This document shows positions 51,549 to 60,855 of a stretch of DNA of 64,000 nt, in pieces. Within the stretch, counting starts at the first letter, position 1, and the number at the start of each line of letters is the position of its first letter. The notes under the pieces were generated by a model that made no database searches, was not told the DNA's origin, and saw nothing but the letters and a program-made list of their open reading frames with translations. The position numbers were made by a program, and so were the translations under genes. The stretch is taken from contig JAJCZJ010000024.1 of the NCBI GenBank assembly GCA_029262455.1, forward strand, positions 62,001 to 126,000, in the 5' to 3' direction. This DNA comes from Deltaproteobacteria bacterium (GTDB lineage: Bacteria; Desulfobacterota; Binatia; HRBIN30; CADEER01).

Positions 51549-51947
51549 TCGTACGTCTCTCCTTCAATCAGCCGGCAACCGGCATCTACCCAACGTGTTG
51601 TAGCGTGTTCATCCGCCCGCGTAAAACCCGGAACGAGACGCCAATACCCACTCGCAGTCGCGCTAGTTCCGCACCGCAGATACGCAACGCAATCTGCGAT
51701 CTCACGCCACCAACGCCAACCCTCACGTCCCCCTCCGCCAGGGCATGTGATTTGCTACGTATCCGTTCGACCAAAACAAAGAAGCAGCCGAGACGCAGAG
51801 GCACAGAGAGACTCCCGTCTTCGCCCCCTTCGACGGAGACCGAGAGTTGCCCCCTCTCTGTGCCTCTACCTCTCGGCTGCCTGTTCTGTTGTCTCAGAAA
51901 TCGCCAGGTGATTTCAAGGAGGAAGGCGAGCTTTGCTCGGTGCACGA
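51549..51947. other. Gap of about 400 bp, low in genes
   Basis: No coding frame stands out. It contains purine/pyrimidine-rich words (AGACGCAGAGGCACAGAGAGAC near 51792 and its near mirror GTGCCTCTACCTCTCGGCTG near 51860), so this part could fold on itself. It leads into the 40-bp palindromic repeats. Confidence 0.5.
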
Positions 51948-52100
51948 TTTTCCATGGATTTTCGGCTACCCGCGAGCGCGGCTCGGCGGGAGCCTCTCCC
52001 TCTATGGATTTTCGAGCACGGCTCGGCGGGAGCCTCTCCCTCTATGGATTTTCGAGCGCGGCTCGGCGGGAGCCTCCCCCTCCATGGATTTTTGGCTCCG
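51948..52100. repeat. 40-bp tandem palindromic repeat, three units
   Basis: The core GCTCGGCGGGAGCCTCTCCC recurs at 51981, 52021 and 52061, an exact 40-bp period, with TATGGATTTTCGAGC between. Each unit holds a perfect inverted repeat GGCTC-GGCGG-GAGCC. One earlier partial unit (TCCATGGATTTTCGG, 51951) and one later (52081) frame the array. Translated, it gives low-complexity peptides (GEAPAEP) and is not a gene. It resembles REP-type repeats seen in some planctomycete and related genomes. Confidence 0.9.
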
Positions 52101-52106
52101 GGGCCT

Positions 52107-52376
52107 TCACTCCCGCAGATATCCGCCAATCTCCGCCTCGTACTCCGGAAAGTATCGGCTAATCACGGTCAGATCGAAGCGCGACATGATCGCCTCTTTG
52201 GGTTCGCGTTCGAGAAGGAACTCGAACGAAGCCCTGATGAGTTCCTCGGCTGATCGCCCGCCCGCGACCGATTCCAGGGTTTCCGGCTTGACCGTGACAA
52301 GGTGCCTCGACTCGCCGTTTCCGACGAGAACCCGCACCTCAAACTCCGTCTCACTATTCTTCGATACCTCGATCAT
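52107..52376 (-). CDS. Small conserved hypothetical protein
   Basis: 89 residues: a beta hairpin (FEVRVLVGNGESRHLVTVKPETL), then AEELIRASFEFLLEREPKEA and a C-terminal helix pair with SRYFPEYEAEIGGYL. The words SFEFLLEREP and YFPEYE recur in short conserved hypotheticals I have seen in several phyla, but no function is known. Its stop lies next to the 40-bp repeat array. No signal peptide. It is divergent from the GNAT gene, with a start-to-start gap of 117 bp. Confidence 0.75.
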   Translation of the reverse strand: MIEVSKNSETEFEVRVLVGNGESRHLVTVKPETLESVAGGRSAEELIRASFEFLLEREPKEAIMSRFDLTVISRYFPEYEAEIGGYLRE

Positions 52377-52493
52377 AGCATTCGCTTAGCAGCCCGTTGA
52401 AAAGCAGTACAAGCGCAGCAAATGGCCTTTTCATATCTTCAATCCTAGCCACCGCCTGTGCTACAAGAGCCCACCGCAACGCGGGGAGTCGCC

Positions 52494-52919
52494 ATGACGA
52501 TCAAGATTGCAGAGTCCGATGAGGAAATCCTTGCCTGTTACCCAGCGCTGGCACAACTGCGCCCGCACATCGAAGAACACGAGCTTCTCGACCGAGTGCG
52601 CGACCAGGAAAAAGAGAACTACCGACTCGCGTTCGACCGCGACGAGTCGCAGGTCCTCGTCGTCGCAGGATTCCGTATAGCCGACAGCCTCGCGTGGGGC
52701 CGCTTCTTATACGTCGACGATCTCGTAACTTGCGGCATGCAACGATCACTCGGCTATGGCCAAGCCATGATGGATTGGTTGCTAGAGCAAGCGACAGAAG
52801 CGAAATGCGACTCGTTTCACCTCGACTCGGGCGTCAAACGCCACGCCGCGCATCGCTTCTACCTGCGCAACCGAATGCTGATTTCGAGCCACCACTTCTC
52901 GCTCAATCTGCGCAAGTGA
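52494..52919 (+). CDS. GNAT-family N-acetyltransferase
   Basis: 141 residues from ATG 52494 behind GCGGGGAG. The fold is that of a GNAT: LVVAGFRI, then FLYVDDLVTCGMQRSLGYGQAMMDWLL with the acetyl-CoA loop (R-x-x-G-x-G-like RSLGYG), and SFHLDSGVKRHAAHRFYLRNRM, whose R-F-Y-x-x-x-x-M end is usual in the family. It should transfer acetyl groups to an amine; the substrate is unknown. Confidence 0.85.
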   Translation: MTIKIAESDEEILACYPALAQLRPHIEEHELLDRVRDQEKENYRLAFDRDESQVLVVAGFRIADSLAWGRFLYVDDLVTCGMQRSLGYGQAMMDWLLEQATEAKCDSFHLDSGVKRHAAHRFYLRNRMLISSHHFSLNLRK

Positions 52920-52935
52920 CGACGCCCGAAACACA

Positions 52936-55005
52936 TCAATTCGGGCACAGAGCGTCGATGTTCGCGGCGATCACTTCGTCGCTCGGGATCGACGGGTCGA
53001 GGCCGCGGAACGGCAGCGGAACGATCGTCTCCAACCCCAGCAACCGGCGAAAGATATAGACTCCATCCGTCGCAGCGACCAACGAACCGTTGTCGTCGAC
53101 GTCCAAGTCCATCCCCATCGCGTCGATGTTGGCCGCAACCACGAGGTCGATCGGAATCAAAGGATCCACGGTGCGGAACGAGACGGGAACAACCGTGATC
53201 AGGCCACTGAGGTGCCGGAAAACATAGACACCGTCGGTCGCCCCTACGACTGCTCCACTCGCATCTACATCGAGCCGACAGATCTGACCGGACAACCGCC
53301 GCCCACTGACGATGATCAGGTTGCCAGTATCTTCGGTCCCGGGCAGGACACCGTTGCCCTGCATCTCGTTCGTGATCAGGTCGGTTCGGCCATCGCCATC
53401 GATATCGCCGGCAGCAGCGCTGTAGGACAATACGTCCCCGGCATCGCCACTAGCTCCGTTTGCTCCATACAGCGTCGCCATCCGCAAAACCGATGGATCT
53501 GGGATTGCAGACGGGAACAGATCGACAAATGACGGCCAGCCTCCACTTGCTCCAAAAAGAACATAAACGATACCGGCCTCGTTACGACCAAACGGCGAAC
53601 CGTGTGGGGCGCTAAAAACGAGATCCCCAATCCCATCGCCATCAATATCGCCCTGCGCTGCAGTATCCCCAGCAATGTCACCGCCCTCGGCACCGACGAA
53701 GGTCGAAGTCACCAAGCCCATCGGCGGATTGTCCATATCGAAGGTGAGCCCCTTGAGGGTCGCCGCATTGTAAAGTACATGCCCCGATCCACTGAAGGAT
53801 CGGTTCATCAAACTCGACAAGTCGCCCGCTAGATCGCCAACAAAAAGATCGGCGTTGGTGTCGCCATCGAAATCCAAACCGCCGAGGAGCTCCTCGCCGA
53901 ACGAAACATTCTTGATGCCACCGTGAATCAACGTCCGGCTACCGGGAAGTGACGATGCGTCGAGCGTCAGACCGGCCGTCCAAACCCCTGCGGGAAAGTT
54001 GTCGTCCCATAGGATATAGACGCTACCATCGGTAGACCCGCCCACCGGATGCCCCCCGCCCGGTGCGCCCGAAGGATCCAAAGCCGCCCCAGCCCGATTG
54101 AGCGCCGTCGCGATAAGGACCTCGCCACGACTATTTCCATCGAGATCGGCGATTTGCACGGTCGCACCGAAGTGATGCTCGCCCGAACTGTTTGGCGGCG
54201 TCACTCGTGCGAGATTGCCGGCCAACGCCGTCGTCCCAAACGACGCGAGGTCGATGGTCTGATTCGCGGCGAGATGACTCCCGCCGCGAATGACATAAAC
54301 AACCCCGGCGTGCACCTCGGCATTGTTGAGTTGCTGATCGGCTCCGACCACGATGTCGGCGACTCCGTCCCCAGTGACATCGCCGGTGCGCATCCAGATC
54401 CCCAATCGGTCGAGCGTGTTGGCGCCCTCGATCGTCGTAATCGTGCTGCCCGCAGGCGGTGAGCCGAGATCGAAGTAGTCGTCCGACAATGCCAGTGCCT
54501 GCGACTGCGTTCGCAGCGACGCTGCACCGACAATAATCGTCAGGGCGCCATTACCGATGCGGCCACCGCTGCTGAAGTTCTGGCGCGCGATCAACAAGTC
54601 ACCGAGGCCATCGCCCGTCACATCATCCATCCAGATCTCGGAGCCGGCGTTCTCCTGCGTAACGACGCCGGCAAAGCGAAGGATTCGCTCTTGTACCACC
54701 GCCGTATCGAGCGTGCCGCTGGTCGTTCCGTCACCAAAGACAAGATAGATCTCGCCGGCCTCGGTGCGTGACATTGGACTTGCGCGCATAGCGGCCATCG
54801 CGCTGTCGCGATGGCCGTCACCGTCACAGTCGAAGCCGCCCGCTACCGGTACGCCGGAGGCGCCGGTCCCGGCCGAACCGTGTGTTCGGTGAACGTGCGT
54901 ACTCGTCGACAAGCCGTTCAAGTCGACCTCAACTGCCGGTTGAGCGCTCGCTGCGGCACCCCACATCAGTATTCCACCAAGCCCCAGCATCCGATTGCAT
55001 CGCAT
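52936..55005 (-). CDS. Secreted FG-GAP repeat protein with dockerin-like C-terminus
   Basis: 689 residues. A signal peptide (MLGLGGILMWGAAASA) is followed by about six FG-GAP/integrin-alpha-like blades, each with a Ca2+-binding loop such as DVTGDGLGDLLIA, DVTGDGVADIVVG, DFDGDTNADLFVG and DIDGDGIGDLVFS. The last 120 residues hold two dockerin-like units: DVDASGAVVGATDGVYVFRH and DVDDNGSLVAATDGVYIFRR, each ending in (A)ANIDA. It should be a calcium-binding surface or secreted beta-propeller. ATG 55005 follows GAGGAG; the track ORF start at 55254 is inside the next gene. It lies 34 bp downstream of the BKACE gene. Confidence 0.88.
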   Translation of the reverse strand: MRCNRMLGLGGILMWGAAASAQPAVEVDLNGLSTSTHVHRTHGSAGTGASGVPVAGGFDCDGDGHRDSAMAAMRASPMSRTEAGEIYLVFGDGTTSGTLDTAVVQERILRFAGVVTQENAGSEIWMDDVTGDGLGDLLIARQNFSSGGRIGNGALTIIVGAASLRTQSQALALSDDYFDLGSPPAGSTITTIEGANTLDRLGIWMRTGDVTGDGVADIVVGADQQLNNAEVHAGVVYVIRGGSHLAANQTIDLASFGTTALAGNLARVTPPNSSGEHHFGATVQIADLDGNSRGEVLIATALNRAGAALDPSGAPGGGHPVGGSTDGSVYILWDDNFPAGVWTAGLTLDASSLPGSRTLIHGGIKNVSFGEELLGGLDFDGDTNADLFVGDLAGDLSSLMNRSFSGSGHVLYNAATLKGLTFDMDNPPMGLVTSTFVGAEGGDIAGDTAAQGDIDGDGIGDLVFSAPHGSPFGRNEAGIVYVLFGASGGWPSFVDLFPSAIPDPSVLRMATLYGANGASGDAGDVLSYSAAAGDIDGDGRTDLITNEMQGNGVLPGTEDTGNLIIVSGRRLSGQICRLDVDASGAVVGATDGVYVFRHLSGLITVVPVSFRTVDPLIPIDLVVAANIDAMGMDLDVDDNGSLVAATDGVYIFRRLLGLETIVPLPFRGLDPSIPSDEVIAANIDALCPN

Positions 55006-55039
55006 CCGCAGTCTCTCCTCTTGTATCCTGTTCACTTGT

Positions 55040-55933
55040 TCAGCGAGCCAACGCCAGGATGTCGCTGGCCTGCTCGCAAGTTGCCAGTGGTCGCCCGAGC
55101 GACCCGGCCAGTCCTGCAATCTCTTCGATGAGCTCCACATTCGTCGGCGTCTTTGCGCCGGCATAATCCTCGAGCCCCACCCGCACGTGACCGCCCTTTT
55201 CGATCGCAATTCGCGCCAGTCCCGATTCGGCGACATCGCCTCCGAGAACCGCAACCGCCCAGGGCAAGGGACACGTGCCCATCATCTCCAGGTACACGTC
55301 GAGCGCGAGGGCTGTCGGCGGCAACCCAAAGCCTACGCCAACGCCGCCGCCGTCCATGTAGTCGGCATTGCCGCCGAAATAGAACTTCACGAACGCCCCG
55401 GTCGGCAATCGCCCGGCGCGGTGGTACGCCAGCGCACAGCGCAGGAACCCCGGCTCGAAGATCGAGATACTCGGACCGAGCTCGTAGCGCGCACACAGAT
55501 CCGCCTGATGCCGAATATCCGCGAAGCTGTTCTGATAAACGAAATCAAAGCTGCCACCCGGTACCCCGTCCTGGTCCGCGTCCCCGAGATTCACCGAACC
55601 CGGATCAAAAACCGACATCCGTACCGGGCAGGAATCTGCCAAGATCGGAATGTGAGCGAAGCGCGCTTCGGCGTCCCCAATGAAACCGGCAGTCGGGTAC
55701 AGGATCGCATCGGGGCGCTGCTCGAAGACCCTACCCCACCCCTCGAGCTGGCGCGCCGCGATCGCGTCGCCCGAATCCATCGCATTATCGGTGTGGTTGT
55801 GAACCACCGAGGCGCCCGCTTTCAAGCATGCCAGGGCATCAGCGCTGATCTCGGACGGCTCAATCGGCACGTGTGGGTTCTGATGCTTGCCGGTAACGCC
55901 GTTGATAGCGGCTTCGATGATCAGGGGAGTCAT
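55040..55933 (-). CDS. BKACE family 3-keto acid cleavage enzyme (DUF849)
   Basis: 297 residues with the TIM-barrel marks of the beta-keto acid cleavage family: IIEAAINGVTGKHQNPHVPI, ASVVHNHTDN with the metal-binding histidines, FGLPPTALALDVY, AVAVLGGDVAESGLARIAI and HVRVGLEDY. The enzyme splits a 3-keto acid with acetyl-CoA to give acetoacetate and a CoA ester; the actual substrate cannot be read from the sequence. The gene is preceded by an array of 7-bp repeats that begins only three bases from its start codon, which leaves no room for an ordinary ribosome binding site. Confidence 0.9.
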   Translation of the reverse strand: MTPLIIEAAINGVTGKHQNPHVPIEPSEISADALACLKAGASVVHNHTDNAMDSGDAIAARQLEGWGRVFEQRPDAILYPTAGFIGDAEARFAHIPILADSCPVRMSVFDPGSVNLGDADQDGVPGGSFDFVYQNSFADIRHQADLCARYELGPSISIFEPGFLRCALAYHRAGRLPTGAFVKFYFGGNADYMDGGGVGVGFGLPPTALALDVYLEMMGTCPLPWAVAVLGGDVAESGLARIAIEKGGHVRVGLEDYAGAKTPTNVELIEEIAGLAGSLGRPLATCEQASDILALAR

Positions 55934-55936
55934 TTT

Positions 55937-55971
55937 CGGGGTACGGGGTACGGGGTACGGGGTACGGGGTA
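55937..55971 (-). repeat. Five 7-bp tandem repeats at the BKACE start
   Basis: CGGGGTA occurs five times, with a sixth, altered copy (CGGGGAT), directly upstream of the BKACE gene (reading the minus strand, TACCCCG units). The heptamer leaves no purine-rich ribosome binding site. A change in copy number would alter leader length and so perhaps expression. Confidence 0.95.
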
Positions 55972-56069
55972 CGGGGATTCAACTCTGAGTTTGGCGCTTA
56001 GTCAATGTTGGGCTGCGTCCTGCGTGGCACCTTGCTCGGTCGTCGCGGCCCGTGCAAGGGTTGGCGGCT

Positions 56070-57131
56070 ATGATAGACGTGCCAGGAGTCAAGTACGACA
56101 ACGTCGCCAAATTCTTTCGCGACAACGTTCCCGGCGGTGACTGCGAACTCGGATTCGAGCTGATCGCCGGAGGGAAGTCCAACGTTACGTACCTCGTGCG
56201 CAGCGACGGGCAGGAATGGGTGCTGCGACGACCACCGCTCGGCCACGTTTTGCCGACAGCACACGACATGACGCGCGAGTATCGTGTCCTGACGGCTCTG
56301 CGAGAAAGCCCAGTGCCCGTACCGCGGACCATCGCCCTTTGTGACGACGACTCGGTCAACGACAGGCCGTTTTATGTCATGGAGTACACCCCCGGCGTGG
56401 TTCTCTCGAACGAGCTTCCCGACGGCTTCGCGACGACACCGGCAGAGCGGCGGGCCATGTGCGAAGCGATGGTCGACACCTTGGTCAAGCTGCACGCCGT
56501 CGACTACGAGAGGGCCGGGCTTGGCGATTTCGGTCGCCCCGAAGGCTATCTCGAACGACAGGTGCGGCGCTGGTCGCAGCAGTGGGAACGCTCAAAGACC
56601 GCAGAGCTCCCTGAGATCGAGGACCTGATCGCCCGTCTCAATCGCGCACTGCCGCAGTCTCCACCGCCGACGATCGTTCACGGCGACTATCGCCTCGGCA
56701 ACATGGCTCTCGACCCCAACGACCCGTCGAGGGTCATCGCCGTTTTCGACTGGGAGATGTCAACTCTCGGCGACCCGCTCGCAGATCTCGGCTACTGCCT
56801 GATCTACTGGACTGACCCCGACGACGACTTGTCGACCACTGGCATCGGCGCCGCATCCCCATTCACGACGCTCGAAGGCTTCATGAACCGCAAACAGATC
56901 ATCGAGGAATATGCCGCACAAAGCAGGCGCGACGTCTCGGCGGCGGACTTCTATCAGGTTCTCGCGCTCTACAAACTCGCGATCATTTCCGAGGGCATCT
57001 ACGCCCGCTTCACCAAGGGCCAGACTCTCGGCGACGACTTCAAGAATACCATGCGTGCGGCCGTCCCTCTGGCCAGGCGCGCCCTGGAAATCGCAAACGC
57101 CTCGTGTGACCCAAAGCTCAGAGCAGAGTAG
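56070..57131 (+). CDS. Aminoglycoside-phosphotransferase-fold kinase (ACAD10-like)
   Basis: About 353 residues. The APH fold is seen from the lysine strand EWVLRRPP to the catalytic loop VHGDYRLGNMAL and the metal site FDWEMSTLGDPLADLGYCL. This is the large family related to the kinase part of human ACAD10/11, often linked to fatty or hydroxy-acid breakdown in bacteria. The neighbouring BKACE, carboxyltransferase and CoA-transferase genes fit that theme, though none is cotranscribed. ATG 56070 seems better than GTG 56052, since GGTTGGCGG precedes it. Confidence 0.85.
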   Translation: MIDVPGVKYDNVAKFFRDNVPGGDCELGFELIAGGKSNVTYLVRSDGQEWVLRRPPLGHVLPTAHDMTREYRVLTALRESPVPVPRTIALCDDDSVNDRPFYVMEYTPGVVLSNELPDGFATTPAERRAMCEAMVDTLVKLHAVDYERAGLGDFGRPEGYLERQVRRWSQQWERSKTAELPEIEDLIARLNRALPQSPPPTIVHGDYRLGNMALDPNDPSRVIAVFDWEMSTLGDPLADLGYCLIYWTDPDDDLSTTGIGAASPFTTLEGFMNRKQIIEEYAAQSRRDVSAADFYQVLALYKLAIISEGIYARFTKGQTLGDDFKNTMRAAVPLARRALEIANASCDPKLRAE

Positions 57132-57165
57132 TTTTCTGCGGCAGCGCCGTCGAGTAGCTAGGGCT

Positions 57166-58797
57166 TCACTGCGAACGCCGGCCTCTCTTGTACCGCGCAA
57201 TCAACCGGTTCGTGGAAGAGTCGTGCTCCAGCGAGTCGTCCGGGTTTCCCGAAACTTCGCCAGCAATGCGACCCGCCAACTCTTTGCCCAATTCGACGCC
57301 CCACTGATCGAATGAGTTGACCTGCCACAGCGACCCTTGAACGAATACCTTGTGCTCGTACAACGCCACCAAAGAGCCGAGACTACGCGGCGTAAGCTCT
57401 TCACCGAGAATCACATTGCTCGGCCGATTGCCCGGGAACGTCCGATGCGGAGCCAATGCACCGCCAACACCAGCCGCGCGAAGCTCATCGGAAGTGCGGC
57501 CAAATGCCAACGCTCCCGCCTGAGCCAACATATTGGCCATCAGGAGATCGTGGTGCTCCAACAAGTCGTGATTGGGCCGAGAAAAGCCGATGAAATCGGC
57601 CGGGACGATCTTCGTGCCTTGATGTAGCAACTGGTAGAAGGCGTGTTGCCCGTTGGTCCCCGGCTGCCCCCAAACGATCGGACCACTCTGCCACTCGATC
57701 TCCGCACCCGAGAGCGAGACACGCTTGCCGTTGCTCTCCATATCGAGCTGCTGCAGGTAGTCACCAAACCTCGACAGCTCCTGACAATACGGCAAGACAG
57801 CCATCGTCTCGAAGCCGTGAAAGTTGTTGTACCAAAGCCCAATCAGGCCAAGCAGGACCGGCAAATTTCTCTCGAACGGAGCCTCGCGAAAATGGTCGTC
57901 CATGTCCCGGAAACCGGCCAACATTTCACGAAACGCGTCCGCGCCGATACTCAGCATCAGCGACAGCCCCACGGCGGACGGCAGCGAATAGCGCCCTCCC
58001 ACCCAGTCCCAGAAGCCAAACATGTTGTCCGGATCGATCCCGAACGCCGAAACCTTCTCTCGATTAGTCGATACAGCGACGAAGTGCTTCGACACTGCCG
58101 CCTCGTCTCCCAATTGCGAAACCAACCAGCTCCGCGCCGTCCGGGCATTGGTCAAGGTCTCGAGGGTACCAAACGTTTTCGAACAGATGACGAACAGGGT
58201 CCGTTCCGCCTCGATCTGGTCGGCAACATCCGTAAAGTCGGCGCCGTCAATGTTGGAAACAAAGAACGATTCGATCGAATCCAAAGAATAGGCGCGCAGC
58301 GCCTCGGTGGCCATCGCCGGGCCCAGATCGGAGCCCCCGATACCGATATTGACGACGAAACGAATCGGTTCGCCGGTCGCACCACGCCAAACGCCATCGC
58401 GAACACGGGTGGCGAACGTCGCCATCCGGTCGAGCTCCGCATGCACATCCGGCACGACATTATGCCCCTCGACGCGGACGTCGGCATCTGCACGAGCGCG
58501 CAAAGCCGTGTGGAGCACGGCGCGGTCCTCGGTCGTGTTGATCTTCTCGCCGCTAAACATCGATTCGATGCGTTGCCGCAGCCCGCACTTCTCAGCGAGC
58601 GCCACCAGCAATCGAATCGTTTCGCTGGTCAGGCGATTTTTCGAGTAGTCTAGATACAATCCCGCCGCTTCCGCGGCCATCGTTTCACCGCGACGGGGAT
58701 CTCCCGAGAACAGTGTCCGGAGTTCAACGTCACGCAACTCATCATAGTGAGAGCAAAGCGCGCCCCATTCCGGGAGGTCGATGAGGCGATCCGTCAT
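57166..58797 (-). CDS. pgi: Glucose-6-phosphate isomerase
   Basis: 543 residues, the standard length of the long bacterial/eukaryotic form. Conserved elements are [28 protein letters not shown] (sugar-phosphate binding), [15 protein letters not shown], and the signature [13 protein letters not shown] near the end, with catalytic Glu in the region around [14 protein letters not shown]. It interconverts glucose 6-phosphate and fructose 6-phosphate. Only one copy is seen here. It is convergent with the kinase-fold gene and has its promoter in the 58798-59002 gap. Confidence 0.95.
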   Translation of the reverse strand: MTDRLIDLPEWGALCSHYDELRDVELRTLFSGDPRRGETMAAEAAGLYLDYSKNRLTSETIRLLVALAEKCGLRQRIESMFSGEKINTTEDRAVLHTALRARADADVRVEGHNVVPDVHAELDRMATFATRVRDGVWRGATGEPIRFVVNIGIGGSDLGPAMATEALRAYSLDSIESFFVSNIDGADFTDVADQIEAERTLFVICSKTFGTLETLTNARTARSWLVSQLGDEAAVSKHFVAVSTNREKVSAFGIDPDNMFGFWDWVGGRYSLPSAVGLSLMLSIGADAFREMLAGFRDMDDHFREAPFERNLPVLLGLIGLWYNNFHGFETMAVLPYCQELSRFGDYLQQLDMESNGKRVSLSGAEIEWQSGPIVWGQPGTNGQHAFYQLLHQGTKIVPADFIGFSRPNHDLLEHHDLLMANMLAQAGALAFGRTSDELRAAGVGGALAPHRTFPGNRPSNVILGEELTPRSLGSLVALYEHKVFVQGSLWQVNSFDQWGVELGKELAGRIAGEVSGNPDDSLEHDSSTNRLIARYKRGRRSQ

Positions 58798-59002
58798 GGC
58801 CCCTTCTTACGCGATCCGCGGAAGAAGTTCACCCTGGATTCCGGCGGGTCGACAATTGGATGAAACAGAACTTTAGACTCCACCAGGTCGTGACCGACCG
58901 GCCCCTCGCCCCCGCCTTGGCAAGGAGGGGGAATGACGGGCTCTCGGGTTCACCGCCAAACCAAAACACAACCGCTCAGATCCCCCCTCCTTTTCAAGAG
59001 AG

Positions 59003-59210
59003 TGTCGATTTTCTCGAAATGACGGGCAAAGCCCCACAAGATCTCCACTCCCGCATTGCACGCGGGAGTGGATGAAAGGTGAGGGCTCGTTCTTGAACGT
59101 GCGCGCGAAAGCACTGCGGGACAAGGGCAAGAAGGAAGTTGGCATTTCGATCCCCTTACTCTTACCCCTCTCCCGGAGGTAGCGGGGAAGGCTTTCGGGT
59201 TTCCCGCAAT
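59003..59210. repeat. Dispersed 208-bp repeat, copy 2, with hairpin
   Basis: This is the second copy of the element at 41546-41753, same length and orientation, about 80-85% identical by eye. The hairpin arms here are CCACTCCCGC (59045-59054) and GCGGGAGTGG (59062-59071) with loop ATTGCAC. The third pair differs from copy 1 by a compensating double change. The rest of the 58798-59298 gap holds nothing coding. Confidence 0.9.
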
Positions 59211-59298
59211 ACTAGTGTACCTCCATTAATCGACAGCCTACCGCCATCCACCCAGCCCGTTTCGCAACCAACCTCCGGCGCGCTAACATCGCCACACC

Positions 59299-60855
59299 AT
59301 GAGTTGGAAGTCTGAAGTCGAGGGCATCGAACGCCGGCGCGCTCTGGCCAGGGAGCATGGCGGAGCCGACGGCGTACGCATTCACCACGAAAAAGGCCGC
59401 ATGACTGTCCGCGAACGGATCGACGCTCTGATCGACCCGGGGACGTTTCGGGAACAAGGACCGATCGCCGGTCACTCGGAGCTCGATGAAAACGGAAAAG
59501 TGCGTTCCTTCACCCCAGCCAACTACGTCCTTGGCATCGCCGACATCAACGGCCGCCCCGCTGTCGTCGGCGGCGAAGACTTCACACAAAGCGGTGGCTC
59601 GCCGACACCCGCCGGCTTGCGCAAAAGCGTATACGCCGAGGATCTCGCCTGCCAGTATCGACTCCCGCTGGTGCGTCTTCTCGAGGGCGGCGGTGGTAGC
59701 GTTCGCGGCACCGGGGGCAAAGGGCGCGCCGCGGCTGGCGACCCGGTTTTCGCGACACCCCGCTTCCTTTCGGTCGCGCGCGCGTTGACCATCGCACCGG
59801 TCGCGTCGGCGGCACTGGGACCCGTAGCCGGACTCCCCGCAGCCCGCCTCGCCGCATCACACTACGCTGTCATGAGCCGCGCGACATCCCAGGTCATGGT
59901 TGCCGGTCCCGCCGTGGTCGAACGCGCACTCGGCGAGAAACTCACCAAACGAGAACTCGGCGGCCCTGACATCCACGCCGCCAGCGGCGCCGTCGATGGG
60001 GTTGCCGAAGACGAAGTGCAAGCTCTCGCATCGGTGCGATGCTTTCTGGGTTATCTTCCCAGCAACGTCGACACGCTGGCGCCCATCCCCATGACCGACG
60101 ACCCGGCCGACCGCTGCGACGAGGAGCTGCTAGAAATCGTGCCGCGCAACCGACGGCGCGTTTACGATATGCGCCAACTCATCGGACATGTCGTCGACCG
60201 CAACTCGTTCTTCGAAATCGCACCGGGCTACGGCCCGTCTCAAATCACCGGGCTGGCTCGCATGGCCGGACTCTCGGTCGGAATTCTCGGCAACGACCCG
60301 CGCTTTCACGCCGGCTCGATGGACGCCGCCGGGGCTCAGAAGTTCCGCCGCTTCGTCGACTTCTGTGACACCTTCCACCTCCCGGTGATCAGCTTCGTCG
60401 ACGAGCCCGGCTTCATGATCGGATCCGATGCCGAGCGCGCCGGCACCATCCGCTACGGCACCTCCGCCATCTGCAGCGTGATGCAATCGTCCATCCCCTG
60501 GGCCTCGGTGCTGGTGCGCCGCGCCTACGGGGTCGCTGCCGCGGCCCACTTCGCCCCCGGCGCGTACGTCCTCGCATGGCCGTCGTCCGAGACCGGCGCC
60601 CTCCCGGCCGAAGGCGGAGTCGCCGTCGCTTTCAAACGCGAGCTCGCTGCAGCCGAGGATCCCGATCGTCTACGCAAGGAGCTCGAAGCAAAAGTCGCGG
60701 CTGCGAGCTCGCCGTTTCCCAGAGCAGAGGGCTTCGCCGTACACGACCTGATCGATCCGCGCACGACCAGGCCGACTCTGATTCGCTGGCTGGAGCTCGC
60801 CCAACCCCTACTGGAGCGCCAGCTCGGGCCGCGGAGCTTCGGCTACCGACCGTAG
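59299..60855 (+). CDS. Acyl-CoA carboxyltransferase (PccB/MccB type)
   Basis: 518 residues, the full length for a biotin-dependent carboxyltransferase. The N-terminal half includes EKGRMTVRERIDALIDPGTFRE and GGEDFTQSGGSPTPAG, and the oxyanion segment GGSVRGTGGKG; the C-terminal half has NDPRFHAGSMDAAGAQKFRRF, then FVDEPGFMIGSDAERAGTIRYG. It transfers carboxylate from carboxybiotin to an acyl-CoA. The usual partner (biotin carboxylase/BCCP) is not in the window. The ATG lies just after a short AT-poor leader. The 3' end overlaps that of nuoM by 13 bp on the other strand. Confidence 0.92.
   Translation: MSWKSEVEGIERRRALAREHGGADGVRIHHEKGRMTVRERIDALIDPGTFREQGPIAGHSELDENGKVRSFTPANYVLGIADINGRPAVVGGEDFTQSGGSPTPAGLRKSVYAEDLACQYRLPLVRLLEGGGGSVRGTGGKGRAAAGDPVFATPRFLSVARALTIAPVASAALGPVAGLPAARLAASHYAVMSRATSQVMVAGPAVVERALGEKLTKRELGGPDIHAASGAVDGVAEDEVQALASVRCFLGYLPSNVDTLAPIPMTDDPADRCDEELLEIVPRNRRRVYDMRQLIGHVVDRNSFFEIAPGYGPSQITGLARMAGLSVGILGNDPRFHAGSMDAAGAQKFRRFVDFCDTFHLPVISFVDEPGFMIGSDAERAGTIRYGTSAICSVMQSSIPWASVLVRRAYGVAAAAHFAPGAYVLAWPSSETGALPAEGGVAVAFKRELAAAEDPDRLRKELEAKVAAASSPFPRAEGFAVHDLIDPRTTRPTLIRWLELAQPLLERQLGPRSFGYRP

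Noticed and set aside
51948-52100. Possible CRISPR array
   Set aside because: The 40-bp units are directly adjacent, with no unique spacers and no cas genes.
57643-58653. 336-aa plus-strand ORF
   Set aside because: Shadow of pgi.
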